From NCBI RefSeq assembly GCF_001598255.1, contig NZ_BCYP01000010.1:62001-126000 (forward strand): 64,000 nucleotides of DNA, in the 5' to 3' direction. The notes under the pieces are model-generated. The model was not told where the DNA came from. It saw only the letters and a program-made list of their open reading frames with translations, and ran no database searches. Origin of the DNA: Mitsuaria chitosanitabida ATCC BAA-476 = NBRC 102408 (GTDB lineage Bacteria; Pseudomonadota; Gammaproteobacteria; Burkholderiales; Burkholderiaceae_C). Positions 53,564 to 62,903 of this stretch are shown piece after piece. Made by a program: the position numbers and the translations under genes. The first letter of the stretch is position 1. Every line of letters begins with the position of its first letter.

Positions 53564-54578
53564 GCGACGGACGCGGCGCCGGGCGGATCGGGAGATCCGC
53601 GCCGGTGCCGACCGCGCCGGCCGCGCGGCTGGCGTAGCCGCCGGTGGCGAGACTCCAGGTCCGCAGCGTGACCGGCGACTCGCGCGTCGCCGAGGACCAT
53701 TCACCCGCGAGGCGGACCGCCAGGCGCTGACCGCGCTCGCCGAGCGCGTCGTTCCAGCGCGCCAGCGCCTCCAGGGTGCTCGGCCGCAGCCAGACGTCCC
53801 AGGGCTCCTCCTCGGCGTCGAGCGACTTGAAGGCTTGGTGCAGCGCCTCGGCGAGCGCCTCCAGCCGCCACAGCGCGGCCTGCGAGGGACAGCTCGCCCG
53901 GAAGCGCCGGATCAAATGGTTCTTCCCCGACTGCTGCCTCGCGTGCACGGTGAACAGGCGCTGGATCTGCTGGACGCCCAGCCGCACCGAGCGGCAGGGC
54001 AGCGGCGCGCACAGCGGCAGCAACGGCGCCGCCCGGGGACGATCGACGAAGGCGGGCCCCAGCATCAGCGCGGCCAGTCGCCGCCAGGCGTCCGGTCGCA
54101 GGCCGTGCGTCGCGTGCGGCGCTCCCGCCAGCGCGAGCACCTCGTCGAAGCCGCGGGTGCCTTTCGCGCGATTGGCCATGGCGCTCATCAGCGCGAGGTT
54201 GCCCGCCGCGTAGGCGCCGTCGTTGTTGAGCCGGTCCACCGACCAGTCGTCGGGACCTTGCGCGCCATGCGTCAGGCGGCGGCGCGTCACCGGGCAGACC
54301 TCGATGTCGAGCTCGCGCAGCAGGTCCGGGGTGACGTCGTCCGCCACCAGCCGGCCGCGGGCGAGGGCGCTCAGGCGCAGCTGCAGCCATTTGCGTTCGA
54401 AGCGGTCGGCGCCGCCACGGCCGGGGCGCCGATGCAGGGCCTCGTCGAAGCCCTCGAGCACGGCCGTCGGCCAGCCCGCGTCGCGCTCCCATCGGGTCAT
54501 CCGGCACAGGTCGTGGCCGAGCCGCCGCCCGGCCTCCAGCAGACCCGCGTCCTGCGGGCCGCCCATCGTGGAATTCAT
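53550..54578 (-). CDS. Hypothetical protein with HNH-like segment
   Basis: 342 aa, not recognised as a named family. Residues 93-140 read [13 protein letters not shown]...[29 protein letters not shown], the pattern of an HNH nuclease (DRxNNDxGY..GN, then N...KG), although the zinc cysteines are reduced to one. The C-terminal half is Ala/Leu/Arg-rich and helical. A GGGGAGA upstream supports ATG 54578. Its 3' end overlaps the KAS III gene by 14 bp. Confidence 0.65.
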   Translation of the reverse strand: MNSTMGGPQDAGLLEAGRRLGHDLCRMTRWERDAGWPTAVLEGFDEALHRRPGRGGADRFERKWLQLRLSALARGRLVADDVTPDLLRELDIEVCPVTRRRLTHGAQGPDDWSVDRLNNDGAYAAGNLALMSAMANRAKGTRGFDEVLALAGAPHATHGLRPDAWRRLAALMLGPAFVDRPRAAPLLPLCAPLPCRSVRLGVQQIQRLFTVHARQQSGKNHLIRRFRASCPSQAALWRLEALAEALHQAFKSLDAEEEPWDVWLRPSTLEALARWNDALGERGQRLAVRLAGEWSSATRESPVTLRTWSLATGGYASRAAGAVGTGADLPIRPAPRPSLSAS

Positions 54579-54774
54579 CGCAATATCTCCCCGCGGACGG
54601 CCGGTGAGGGCGATCGCGCGCTGGGTCCGCCTCGACGACGCATGGGGCAGGGCCAGGCCTGCGGGCGTGCGGTCGGTGCGGAAGGGTCAGGTCATGCGGC
54701 CGTCTCGCACGCCTGCGGCGTCGAACGGATCGACGACCGCGGGGCGCGCGAGGACGGCCGGCCCAGGGGCGGAC

Positions 54775-55416
54775 TCAGACCCGGGGAGGACGCCTCAGGA
54801 GCGGAAGCGAGGCGTCGTCCCAGCGGTCGCTGGCGGCGGGCTGCCAACGGCCGTTGGCGCGCGGAGACGGCAGGCGGAGTGCCTGGACCGGTGGGGCGAT
54901 GGGCAGGCTCAGCGCGGCGAGCAGCGTCGAACCGTCGCTCGCGTGCGGATCCGCATCGACCACCACGCTGCCGTCGCGGGCGTCGTGGTGATGGCGCTCG
55001 GTGTCGCCGTGGAAATGGAGCGGGGAATGCGGCGGGACATGAGGCTGGACCTGGACCTGGACCTGGACCTGGACCTGGGCCGCCGCGACTCGGGTCGACG
55101 CGTGGGGGTGATCGTCGTCGTGGACCGGCGTGTCGAGCGTCCGGTGGACGTCGACCCGCGCGGCCTTCATCGGGGGCGTCGTCGTCCACGCACCGAGCAG
55201 CTGGCTCAGGCCCTCATGGACCATCGCCTTCCACGAGAACATCGCGAAGTGCAGGTGTCCATGCGGCGCGTCGTCGCGGTGGTGGTGCGTGGGGCCCTTG
55301 GCCGCGAGCAGCGCGCCCCCCGAGCCGTACACCAGCATCGCCACGGCAAGCAGCAGCGCCACGACCTGACGGACGTGGCGCGAGTGCAGGCTGGCGTGGA
55401 ACGGACCCGGGCGCAT
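54775..55416 (-). CDS. His-rich protein with VQ repeat, membrane-anchored or exported
   Basis: 213 aa from ATG 55416 (MRPGPFHASL). A hydrophobic segment (VVALLLAVAMLVYGSGGALLAA, about residues 17-38) serves as signal or anchor. His clusters follow: GPTHHHRDD, HGHLHFAMF, VHDDDHPHAS, HFHGDTERHHHDA, suggesting metal binding. A (VQ)5 tract in the middle is encoded by a hexanucleotide repeat. No known family recognised; codon use is like the neighbours. Confidence 0.55.
   Translation of the reverse strand: MRPGPFHASLHSRHVRQVVALLLAVAMLVYGSGGALLAAKGPTHHHRDDAPHGHLHFAMFSWKAMVHEGLSQLLGAWTTTPPMKAARVDVHRTLDTPVHDDDHPHASTRVAAAQVQVQVQVQVQPHVPPHSPLHFHGDTERHHHDARDGSVVVDADPHASDGSTLLAALSLPIAPPVQALRLPSPRANGRWQPAASDRWDDASLPLLRRPPRV
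55045..55080. repeat. Hexanucleotide tandem repeat CTGGAC x5
   Basis: CTGGAC repeated five times (55045-55074), then CTGGGC. It lies inside the His-rich gene, where each unit encodes Val-Gln on the minus strand, so copy changes lengthen the protein without breaking frame. Confidence 0.85.
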
Positions 55417-55571
55417 CGGGTCGCAGGTTGATCGTCTCCCGTGACACACCCGTGAAAGGACGGCGACAGCGCGCGTCTCGGAGCCTCGCCACCCCGATCA
55501 GCCCGGCCCCGCTGGACGCCATGGGCGCGGTCGAGCCGCGGTGGGTGTCCCGGCGCGCGGGCGTGGACGCG

Positions 55572-56600
55572 TCAGCGTCGCCCGCTGGCCTCGATGCGGA
55601 TGTCGTCGCCCTTGCAGGTCTCGCCGCCGCCGCGCTGCGGGGTGTCGCCCAGCAGCTCCTTGAGCGAGCCGCCCGCCTTGTAGTCCCGCGGCAGGCGCAC
55701 GCGGATCTCCGTCAGGTAGCGGCCCGAGCACAGCAGGGTCACGCTGTCGCGGTACTGGTCGCTGCCGGTGGCGTCCTTGAGCTTCTCGTAGAAGGCTTTG
55801 CGCGAGATCGTCCCGCCGATGTTGGCCCGGATGTACTGGCCCGGCGCGGACTCGTCGACCTGCTTGACCAGATCGACCGCGCGGCGGAAGTAGGCGTCGG
55901 CGTCCAGCGTCGTCTGGCAGGTGCCGTGCTTGGCCCATTCGTACTGGCCGAACTTGCTCTCGTACAGGAAGTTGGGCATCCACGGGCCGATGTAGGCCAC
56001 CGTCTCCTTGGACAGCTTCAGCGGCGCGCCGCCGCAGTTGCCGTAGCTGATGCCGCAGCTCTGGCGGTTGGGCCACAGACCGTGCAGGGTCAGGTGGGTC
56101 ACCGTCAGCTGGCCGGATTCCATGGCCTCGCACTCGGGCTTGCCGCGCTTGCCGCCGGGCGTCCACTCGCAGAAGCCCGGCTGCCAGGACATCGCCAGCA
56201 CGAAGCCGTCGTACTGGTCCGGCGTCTGGCAGACCGCGCGGCCCGACACCGGTGCCGGCATCGGCGCGCCCGGGGCGGTGCCGCCCGTGTTGCCGGCGGG
56301 CGAGGACGAGGTGCTCGCGCCGCTGCCGCAGTCGTTGGCGACCCAGCGTTCGGCGGGCTTGGCGCCGGGGACCTGGACGCGGGTCCAGCCGGCGTCGTGG
56401 GACTCGAGGATCGCGTAGCCCGTGCCCGGGGACAGCTTCACGTCACCGGGATTGGTGCTCTTGCGGAAGGACTGGAAGGCCTCGCAGGCGCGCGAGGCGG
56501 TGAAGGTGCCGCTGGCGGGACCGGCCCAGGCCGAGGGCAGGACGGCGAGCGCCAGCGAGGCGAGGGCGAGGCGGACCGGGAAGAGGGCGGAGAGGCGCAT
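55572..56600 (-). CDS. Ribonuclease T2 family protein
   Basis: 342 aa secreted endoribonuclease. Signal peptide at residues 1-26 (LALASLALAVLPSAWA). Residues 30-92 form an SH3-like N-terminal domain (ACEAFQSFRKSTNPGDVKL; GWTRVQVPG). After a Ser/Gly/Pro linker comes the T2 domain with both catalytic boxes: THLTLHGLWPN (His) and YEWAKHGTC (Glu, Lys, His). Cysteines are plentiful, as expected for a periplasmic or extracellular enzyme. Start 56600 (MRLSALFPVR). Confidence 0.93.
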   Translation of the reverse strand: MRLSALFPVRLALASLALAVLPSAWAGPASGTFTASRACEAFQSFRKSTNPGDVKLSPGTGYAILESHDAGWTRVQVPGAKPAERWVANDCGSGASTSSSPAGNTGGTAPGAPMPAPVSGRAVCQTPDQYDGFVLAMSWQPGFCEWTPGGKRGKPECEAMESGQLTVTHLTLHGLWPNRQSCGISYGNCGGAPLKLSKETVAYIGPWMPNFLYESKFGQYEWAKHGTCQTTLDADAYFRRAVDLVKQVDESAPGQYIRANIGGTISRKAFYEKLKDATGSDQYRDSVTLLCSGRYLTEIRVRLPRDYKAGGSLKELLGDTPQRGGGETCKGDDIRIEASGRR

Positions 56601-56770
56601 GGACACGAGGCGTGAGGCCGGCTGAAACGACAGCCGGCTTTGTACGTCATCTGGCCGGCCCGCGAAATGACTTCGGCCACCGAGGATCGGTGGCGAGGCC
56701 TCGGCGTCGGCGCTCCGAGCAGTTCGGCGCCGCTCCGTCGATCCGGTGGCCCGGGCGAGCGGCCCGCGCG

Positions 56771-57577
56771 TCAGAACCCGACGGACACGCCCAGCCCCAG
56801 CACCCAGTCGGCGGTCTGCTTCGTCAGGCCGCGATTGAGGGAGGCGTCGAGCTGCAGCCGCTTGTCGACCAGCCAGGTCACGCCGGTGCCGGCGGAGATG
56901 CTCCGGCCCCCATTGCGGTTGGAGGCCAGTTGGTCGCCGGCGATCTCCACATAGCCCTTCCAGCGGTCGTTGATGGGCCAGCCCAGCGAGGCGCCCAGAA
57001 TGCCGCCGATGAAGTGACCGCCGTCGTCGCGGCGGTCGCGGTACAGGCCGCCGATCAGGCCGGCGGACCAGTCGTGCGGCAAGTCCCATTCCGCCGTCAG
57101 GCGCAGCGAGGGGCGCACCCCGTTGCCGCGGAAGGCCGCGGAGCCGCTGTCCATGTCGACGTGCAGCAGCCACGCCAGGCCGGGCTTGCCGGTGTCGCCG
57201 TCGGCGTCCTGCACGTGCCACTTCACGCCCAGCGCCGTGTCGGCCCAGCCGCTTGCGGTCGAGGTGCCGTTCGCGTCGGTCGCGCGCAGGCGCTGGTAGC
57301 CGTCGGTCTCGACGCGGAACTCCCAGTCCTGCGCGAAGCCGAAGCGCAGCAGGGTCGGCGTCGACCACAGCCGGCTGCGCACGCCGTCGCTCTTGTCGCG
57401 CTGGTAGCCCAGGCCGGTCTCGATCAGCACCTTGCCCTTGCCGACGGTGCTGCTCGACTCGACGATGCCGGGCTGGTCCGGCTCGATCGCGTCGTCGGGC
57501 GCGTCCGCGGCCCAGACGGGCGCGGCGGCCAGGAGGAGGGCGCCGAGGGCGCCCGGGGTGGTCTGCTTCACTCGCAT
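56771..57577 (-). CDS. Outer-membrane transporter-family protein (phenol_MetA_deg type)
   Basis: 268 aa. Signal peptide at residues 1-23 (ALGALLLAAAPVWA), then IEPDQPGIVESSSTVGKGKVLIETGLGYQ, a typical opening of the PF13557 transporter-like barrels, alternating strands, and a C-terminal aromatic (VSVGF) for barrel insertion. The substrate is unknown. The gene begins one base after the stop of the PBP1A gene, so the two are likely cotranscribed; a GGAGG lies upstream of ATG 57577. Confidence 0.8.
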   Translation of the reverse strand: MRVKQTTPGALGALLLAAAPVWAADAPDDAIEPDQPGIVESSSTVGKGKVLIETGLGYQRDKSDGVRSRLWSTPTLLRFGFAQDWEFRVETDGYQRLRATDANGTSTASGWADTALGVKWHVQDADGDTGKPGLAWLLHVDMDSGSAAFRGNGVRPSLRLTAEWDLPHDWSAGLIGGLYRDRRDDGGHFIGGILGASLGWPINDRWKGYVEIAGDQLASNRNGGRSISAGTGVTWLVDKRLQLDASLNRGLTKQTADWVLGLGVSVGF

Positions 57578-57578
57578 C

Positions 57579-60101
57579 TCAGCCTCCCTTCTCTCCGGCC
57601 CACCAGGACGGGGCCACGCCCGAGGATGCCGGCTTGGGCGGCAAGGGCTGCAGCGCCCCCGCCGCACCAGGGGCCGGCGGCGTGCCCGCGCCCGGCGGCT
57701 GCAGCGCGCCCTCGGCGCCTGGGGGCGCCGAGGCGGCGTCCGACGCGCCCAGCGCGGGCGGCATCGGGCCGATGGTCTTGAGCCCGGCGTCCCCGGCGAA
57801 CTCGGTGTAGACCCAGTCCGGTCCGAACGGACCTTCCTGCTGGGTCACGCCCTCGCTCGGCGGCTGGATCTCCGACGGGGCGACGCCCTTGAGCGCCACC
57901 TGCATGTAGTCGATCCAGGCCGGCAGGGCCACGCCGCCGCCGGACTCGCCCTGACCCAGGCTGCGGGGCTGGTCGTAGCCGATCCAGACCACCGTGGCCA
58001 CGCGGCGCTGGAAGCCCGCGAACCAGGCGTCCACCGCGTCGTTGGTCGTGCCGGTCTTGCCGTACAGGTCGTAGCGCTTGAGCGCGGCGCTCGCGCGGTA
58101 GGCCGTGCCGCGCACCGCCACCTCGTGCAGCAGCGAGCCGGTCAGGTAGGCGTTGCGCTCGCTGATGGCGCGGCGGTCCTCGGTGAGCGTCTCGGGCTCG
58201 GCCTGGAACAGCACCTGGTTCTGCGCGTCGACGATCTTCGTGACCAGCAGCGGCTTGAGCAGGTAGCCCCCGTTGGCGAAGACCGAATACGCGCTGGCCA
58301 TCTGCAGCGGCGTCACCGAGCCCGAGCCCAGCGCCAGCGTCAGGTTGGACGGCTGCTTGTCCACGTCGATGCCGAACTTGCCGGCCCAGGACCGGCCGCG
58401 ATCCGGCGTGAACTGCTCCAGCAGCCGGATGGTGACCATGTTCTTGGACTTGGCCAGCGCCTGGCGCAGGGTCATCGGGCCGTCGTACTGGCCGTCCGAG
58501 TTGCGCGGCGCCCAGTCGCCCTGGACGAAGGGCGCGTCGTCCACCAGCGTGGCCGGGCTGGCGCCGTTCTCCATCGCCATCGAGTACAGGAAGGGCTTGA
58601 AGCTGGAGCCCGGCTGGCGCCAGGCCTGGGTCGCGTGGTTGAACTGGTTGCGATTGAAGTCGAAGCCGCCCACCAGCGCCAGGATGCGGCCGGTGTCGGG
58701 CTCGACCGAGACCAGCGCGCCCTCGGCCTCGGGCGATTGCGTCACCGCCCAGGCGCCCTTGGGGAAGTCCTTGGTCGGCGCGCCGCGCAGCACCCGGATG
58801 ATGGAGCCGCGCTGGATGCGCAGGTTGGGCTTGGCCTTCTCCGACAGCGCCGACTGCACCGAGCGCACGCCCTCGCCGCGGATCTCGATGTCGTCGCCGT
58901 CCTGCAGCGAGGCGTAGATGCGGTTGTTCGAGACCTGCGTCACCACGGCGGCGCGCAGATCGTCGTTGTCAGGGTGCTCGTTGAGCGCCTGGGAGATCGC
59001 CGCGTCCTGCTCGGCGGCGTCCATGCCCTCGGGCAGGTCGACGTCGGCCTCGGGGCCGCGCCAGGGGCGGCGGCGCTCGTAGTCCATCAGCGTGCGGCGC
59101 AGCGCCTTGTACGCGGCGATCTGGTCGTCCATCTTCAGCGTCGTGGTGACGCGCAGGCCGCGGCTGTAGGCCTCGTCGCCGTACTGGGCATGGATGACCT
59201 GGCGCACCATCTCGGCCGCGTACTGGCCGTACGGGAGCCGCTGGTCCTGCGCGGTGCGCAGCTTCTGGGGCTCGTCGCGGGCGTGGGTGGCCTGCTCGGG
59301 CGTGATCATCCCGACGTCCACCATGCGCTGCAGCACCACCGCCTGACGACGCTTGGCCGCCTTGAGGTTGCTGATCGGGTTGGCGCGGTAGGGGTTCTGC
59401 GGCAGGCCGGCCAGCATCGCGATCTCGCCGGTCGACAGGTCCTTGAGCGACTTGCCGTAGTAGGCCTGGGCGGCGGCCTCGAAGCCGTAGGCGCGCTGTC
59501 CCAGGTAGATCTGGTTCATGTAGATCTCCAGGATCTTGTCCTTGGAGAGCTGGCTCTCAATCTTGAAGGCCAGCAGGATCTCGACGAACTTGCGGGTGTA
59601 GAGCTTGCGCTTGGTCAGGTAGAGGTCGCGCGCCAGCTGCTGGGTGATCGTCGACGCGCCTTGGCTGCGCGACGAGGAGAACAGGTTGACCCAGAAGGCC
59701 CGCATCATCCCCGGGACGTAGATGCCCTGGTGGTCGTAGAAGTTGGTGTCCTCGACCGCCAGCAGCGCCTGCTGCATCTCCTTGGGGATCTTGTCGATGG
59801 GCAGGTAGCTGCGGCGCTCGGCGCCGAACTCGGCCAGCAGCTCGCCCTCGGCGGTGTAGACGCGCAGCGGCTGCTTGGGGTTGTAGTCCGTCAGCTGCGC
59901 CAGGTCGGGCAGGCCCGGCCAGATGATGGCGGCCGCGCCGCCGATGAGCAGCAGCAGCGCGAGCACGCCCGCGCCGGACCACACGGCGATGCGCTTCCAG
60001 GCCGGGAGCGTGCGCAGCGAGGCGCGCAGCGGCCCGGTGCGCCGCCACAGCGCAAGGAAGAAGGCTTTGACGGCGTGGGCGATTCGAAGAAGCAGCGGCA
60101 T
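57579..60101 (-). CDS. Penicillin-binding protein 1A
   Basis: 840 aa bifunctional peptidoglycan synthase. One membrane anchor at residues 44-64 (VWSGAGVLALLLLIGGAAAI). Glycosyltransferase domain with catalytic Glu in AVEDTNFYDHQG, then GASTITQQLARDLYL. An OB-like insert, then the transpeptidase domain with SxxK in QPGSSFKPF, SxN in AKSKNMVT and KTG in YGKTGTTND. The C-terminal 60 residues are Pro/Ala/Gly-rich. Start ATG 60101 (MPLLLRIAHAV) is preferred to 60179. Usually encoded next to pilus or shikimate genes, which are not seen here. Confidence 0.95.
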   Translation of the reverse strand: MPLLLRIAHAVKAFFLALWRRTGPLRASLRTLPAWKRIAVWSGAGVLALLLLIGGAAAIIWPGLPDLAQLTDYNPKQPLRVYTAEGELLAEFGAERRSYLPIDKIPKEMQQALLAVEDTNFYDHQGIYVPGMMRAFWVNLFSSSRSQGASTITQQLARDLYLTKRKLYTRKFVEILLAFKIESQLSKDKILEIYMNQIYLGQRAYGFEAAAQAYYGKSLKDLSTGEIAMLAGLPQNPYRANPISNLKAAKRRQAVVLQRMVDVGMITPEQATHARDEPQKLRTAQDQRLPYGQYAAEMVRQVIHAQYGDEAYSRGLRVTTTLKMDDQIAAYKALRRTLMDYERRRPWRGPEADVDLPEGMDAAEQDAAISQALNEHPDNDDLRAAVVTQVSNNRIYASLQDGDDIEIRGEGVRSVQSALSEKAKPNLRIQRGSIIRVLRGAPTKDFPKGAWAVTQSPEAEGALVSVEPDTGRILALVGGFDFNRNQFNHATQAWRQPGSSFKPFLYSMAMENGASPATLVDDAPFVQGDWAPRNSDGQYDGPMTLRQALAKSKNMVTIRLLEQFTPDRGRSWAGKFGIDVDKQPSNLTLALGSGSVTPLQMASAYSVFANGGYLLKPLLVTKIVDAQNQVLFQAEPETLTEDRRAISERNAYLTGSLLHEVAVRGTAYRASAALKRYDLYGKTGTTNDAVDAWFAGFQRRVATVVWIGYDQPRSLGQGESGGGVALPAWIDYMQVALKGVAPSEIQPPSEGVTQQEGPFGPDWVYTEFAGDAGLKTIGPMPPALGASDAASAPPGAEGALQPPGAGTPPAPGAAGALQPLPPKPASSGVAPSWWAGEKGG

Positions 60102-60268
60102 CAGGGGCGCACGAGTCCAGGTCGGCGGATTATCGTCAGTCCCCGCGAGCCGTCCTGGCCGGACGTCATGTCGCAACAATCCCTACACGGAAGACACACG
60201 GTGGCGGTACCGGGGTGGGGCGGCAGGGCAGGCGGCACGCCCGGGTCCGGCGACCAACCGGGGCGGGC

Positions 60269-61150
60269 TCAGCCGACGCGCAGGTTCAGGGTGGTGAAGA
60301 CCAGGGCGTTCAGGGCGACATGCAGGCCGATGGCGACCTCGATGCGGCGGGTCAGCGCGTAGGCCAGGCCATAGCCCAGGCCGGCCAGCGTGGCCAGGCC
60401 GACATAGGCGATCCCGCCCGCCGCGTGCGCCGCGCCGAACAGCAACGCCGCCACCAGCACCGGCAGCCAGCCGCGCGCGGTGCGCAGGTCGGTGCCGAGG
60501 CGCCGCGCCAGCAGGCCCTGGACGACGCCGCGGAAGGCGGCTTCCTCGGCGACGCAGGTGAGGAAGAGGTTGGCCGTCAGGAACAGGCCCGCGTTGTCGG
60601 GCCAGCGCAGCGTGGGCTGACCGATGCCCGACGCCACCGCCAGCAACCAGGGGACCGCCAGCGTGGCCACGATCACCGCCGGCAGGGCCCAGGGCGGCGT
60701 GCCGGTCCGCTGCGCCAGGCGCGACAGGGCCGTCGCGCTGGCCACGCGGACGCGGCGCTGCTGCGTGGCCATGACGGCCAGCATCAGCAGGCCGGCCACG
60801 CCCTTGTCGAAGTTCAGGTACTTGAGCGTCGGCGCCCGCTGGTCGGAGGCGGACACCAGGTAGGTCGGATTCAGGAAGCCCGGCAGCAGGTGCAGGGACA
60901 GCGCCAGCCCGAGGACCAGCATCAGCAGCATCAGGGCCAGTTCCCGGCGCGGCCGGCCGGCGGCCGCGATCGTCATCCAGGCCAGGGCGGCCAGGGCGCC
61001 GATCGGCGCCAGCGCGGCGATCCCGAGCTGCCCGTTCACCTGACCGGCGGTCACGGCCATGATCAGGGTGGCCAGCCAGGGCCAGGGCGCCGTCACGGGC
61101 AGCAGGGTCATCGCGATCGACAGGCACAGGAGCAGGTGGCTGAGCGGCAT
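60269..61150 (-). CDS. CPBP family intramembrane metalloprotease
   Basis: 293 aa polytopic membrane protein with about eight hydrophobic segments. The Abi/CPBP motifs are present in the C-terminal part: EEAAFRGVVQG (Glu-Glu...Arg), FGAAHAAGG (His) and HVALNAL (His...Asn). In bacteria the family is linked to bacteriocin self-immunity or membrane proteolysis, but the role here is unknown. Divergent from the exonuclease gene, 112 bp apart. Confidence 0.88.
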   Translation of the reverse strand: MPLSHLLLCLSIAMTLLPVTAPWPWLATLIMAVTAGQVNGQLGIAALAPIGALAALAWMTIAAAGRPRRELALMLLMLVLGLALSLHLLPGFLNPTYLVSASDQRAPTLKYLNFDKGVAGLLMLAVMATQQRRVRVASATALSRLAQRTGTPPWALPAVIVATLAVPWLLAVASGIGQPTLRWPDNAGLFLTANLFLTCVAEEAAFRGVVQGLLARRLGTDLRTARGWLPVLVAALLFGAAHAAGGIAYVGLATLAGLGYGLAYALTRRIEVAIGLHVALNALVFTTLNLRVG

Positions 61151-61262
61151 CGGCGGTCGGAGGTCGTTGCGGGGGGGGCGCCCCCGCGGCGCCGTGGGCG
61201 ACGGGGCGAGGGCGCCGGAGTATCACCGAGCGCGCGGCCCCGGTGAGGTATCGTGCCGGCCC

Positions 61263-62723
61263 ATGCATGAGATGACTTTCTACTGGCACGACTACGAGAC
61301 CTTCGGACGCGTGCCGCGCCGCGACCGTCCGGCCCAGTTCGCCGGCATCCGCACCGACGCGGACCTGAACGAGATCGGCGATCCGCTGATGGTGTACTGC
61401 CAGCCCGCCACCGACGCGCTGCCCGATCCCGAGTCCTGCCTGCTGACCGGCATCCTGCCCCAGACCTGCGCCGAGCAGGGCCTGCCCGAGCACCGCTTCG
61501 CCGCCGCCATCCACGAGGAGCTGGCGCGCCCCGGCACCGTGGGCCTGGGCTACAACACCATCCGCTTCGACGACGAGGTCACGCGCTTCCTGTTCTGGCG
61601 CAACCTCATCGACCCCTATGCCCGCGAGTGGCAGAACGACTGCGGCCGCTGGGACCTGCTGGACGTGGTGCGCTGCGCCTACGCGCTGCGGCCCGAGGGC
61701 ATCCAGTGGCCCAGGCACGAGGACGGCCGGCCGTCCTTCAAGCTGGAGCATCTGACGGCCGCCAACGGCCTGGCCCACGAGGCGGCGCACGATGCGCTGT
61801 CCGACGTCCGCGCCACCATCGCGCTGGCCCGCCTGATCAAGCAGCAGCAACCGCGCCTGTGGGACTTCTGCCTGAAGCTGCGCAAGAAGGACGCGGTGTG
61901 GGCCGAGATCGGCGCGCATCGGCCCTTCCTGCACATCTCCGGCATGTACGGGCCGGATCGGGGCTGCATCGCGCTGGTGTGGCCGCTGGCGCAGCATCCG
62001 ACCAACAAGAACGAGCTGATCGTCTGGGACCTGTCCGCCGATCCGTCCGAGCTGCTGGGCCTGGACGCCGAGACCATCCGCCTGCGGATGTACACGAAGC
62101 AGGACGAGTTGCCCGAGGGCGTGACCCGGCTGCCGATCAAGACCATCCATGTCAACAAGTCGCCGATCGTGATCTCGGCGCTGAAGATCCTGTCGCCGGA
62201 GATGGCCGGCCGCTGGGGCCTGGACATCGCCGCCGGTCTGGCGAACGCCGAGATCCTGGCCGCGCGCGGCGGCGAGCTGACGCGGCTGTGGCCGCAGGTG
62301 TTCCAGCGGCCGGGCGGCGGCGCGGCCGCGGTCGACGTGGACGAGGACCTGTACGGCGGCTTCGTCGGCAACGAGGACCGGCGCACGCTGGAGCGCTTGC
62401 GCGGGCTGTCGGGCGAGGCGCTCGCGGGTCGCGTCGCGCAGGGCAAGGCGGTCTTCGACGACGGCCGGCTGGACGAGATCCTGTTCCGCTACCGCGCCCG
62501 CAACTTCGCCGAATGGCTGAACGAGGGCGAGCGGGAGCGCTGGGAGCGCCATTGCGCGGAGCGCCTGCACCTGGGGCAGGGCGGGGCGCAGACGCTGGAG
62601 GCCTTCTTCGAGCGCATCGACACGCTCGGCCAGGCGGCCGAGGAGTCGGACGACGAGCGCGCCCAGGAGATCCTGTCCGCCCTGTACGAGTGGGCGGAGC
62701 AGATCGCGCCGCCGCCGCCCTGA
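61263..62723 (+). CDS. sbcB: Exodeoxyribonuclease I
   Basis: 486 aa single-strand 3'-5' exonuclease, DnaQ-like. Exo I is YWHDYETFG (Asp, Glu), Exo II GYNTIRFDDEVTR, Exo III AAHDALSDVRATI. The SH3-like region and C-terminal helical domain (NFAEWLNEGERERWERHC) complete the ExoI architecture. Works in mismatch repair and recombination control. Start 61263 (MHEMTFYWHD). Confidence 0.95.
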   Translation: MHEMTFYWHDYETFGRVPRRDRPAQFAGIRTDADLNEIGDPLMVYCQPATDALPDPESCLLTGILPQTCAEQGLPEHRFAAAIHEELARPGTVGLGYNTIRFDDEVTRFLFWRNLIDPYAREWQNDCGRWDLLDVVRCAYALRPEGIQWPRHEDGRPSFKLEHLTAANGLAHEAAHDALSDVRATIALARLIKQQQPRLWDFCLKLRKKDAVWAEIGAHRPFLHISGMYGPDRGCIALVWPLAQHPTNKNELIVWDLSADPSELLGLDAETIRLRMYTKQDELPEGVTRLPIKTIHVNKSPIVISALKILSPEMAGRWGLDIAAGLANAEILAARGGELTRLWPQVFQRPGGGAAAVDVDEDLYGGFVGNEDRRTLERLRGLSGEALAGRVAQGKAVFDDGRLDEILFRYRARNFAEWLNEGERERWERHCAERLHLGQGGAQTLEAFFERIDTLGQAAEESDDERAQEILSALYEWAEQIAPPPP

Positions 62724-62903
62724 GGCCGTCACCGGTCTGACGGTCCGGCCCCGGCCCGGACGCCCTCGCGCCGAGGTGGCGGTCGAGCCTTCGGTCGTCG
62801 GCGAGAGGCGGGGCCGCCGTCCCCGGCCCCGGAACGAGGTCCTCTCCGGGGTTCCCAGCGCCCGCCAAAACGGGTACACCTGCGGCATTCCCCAGGAGAC
62901 GAC

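Noticed and set aside
55045-55080. Tandem repeat as a mobile-element or array signal
   Set aside because: Five 6-bp units in frame inside a gene; simple coding microsatellite.
57432-60362. A 976-codon plus-strand frame
   Set aside because: Antisense to PBP1A, which has all catalytic motifs.
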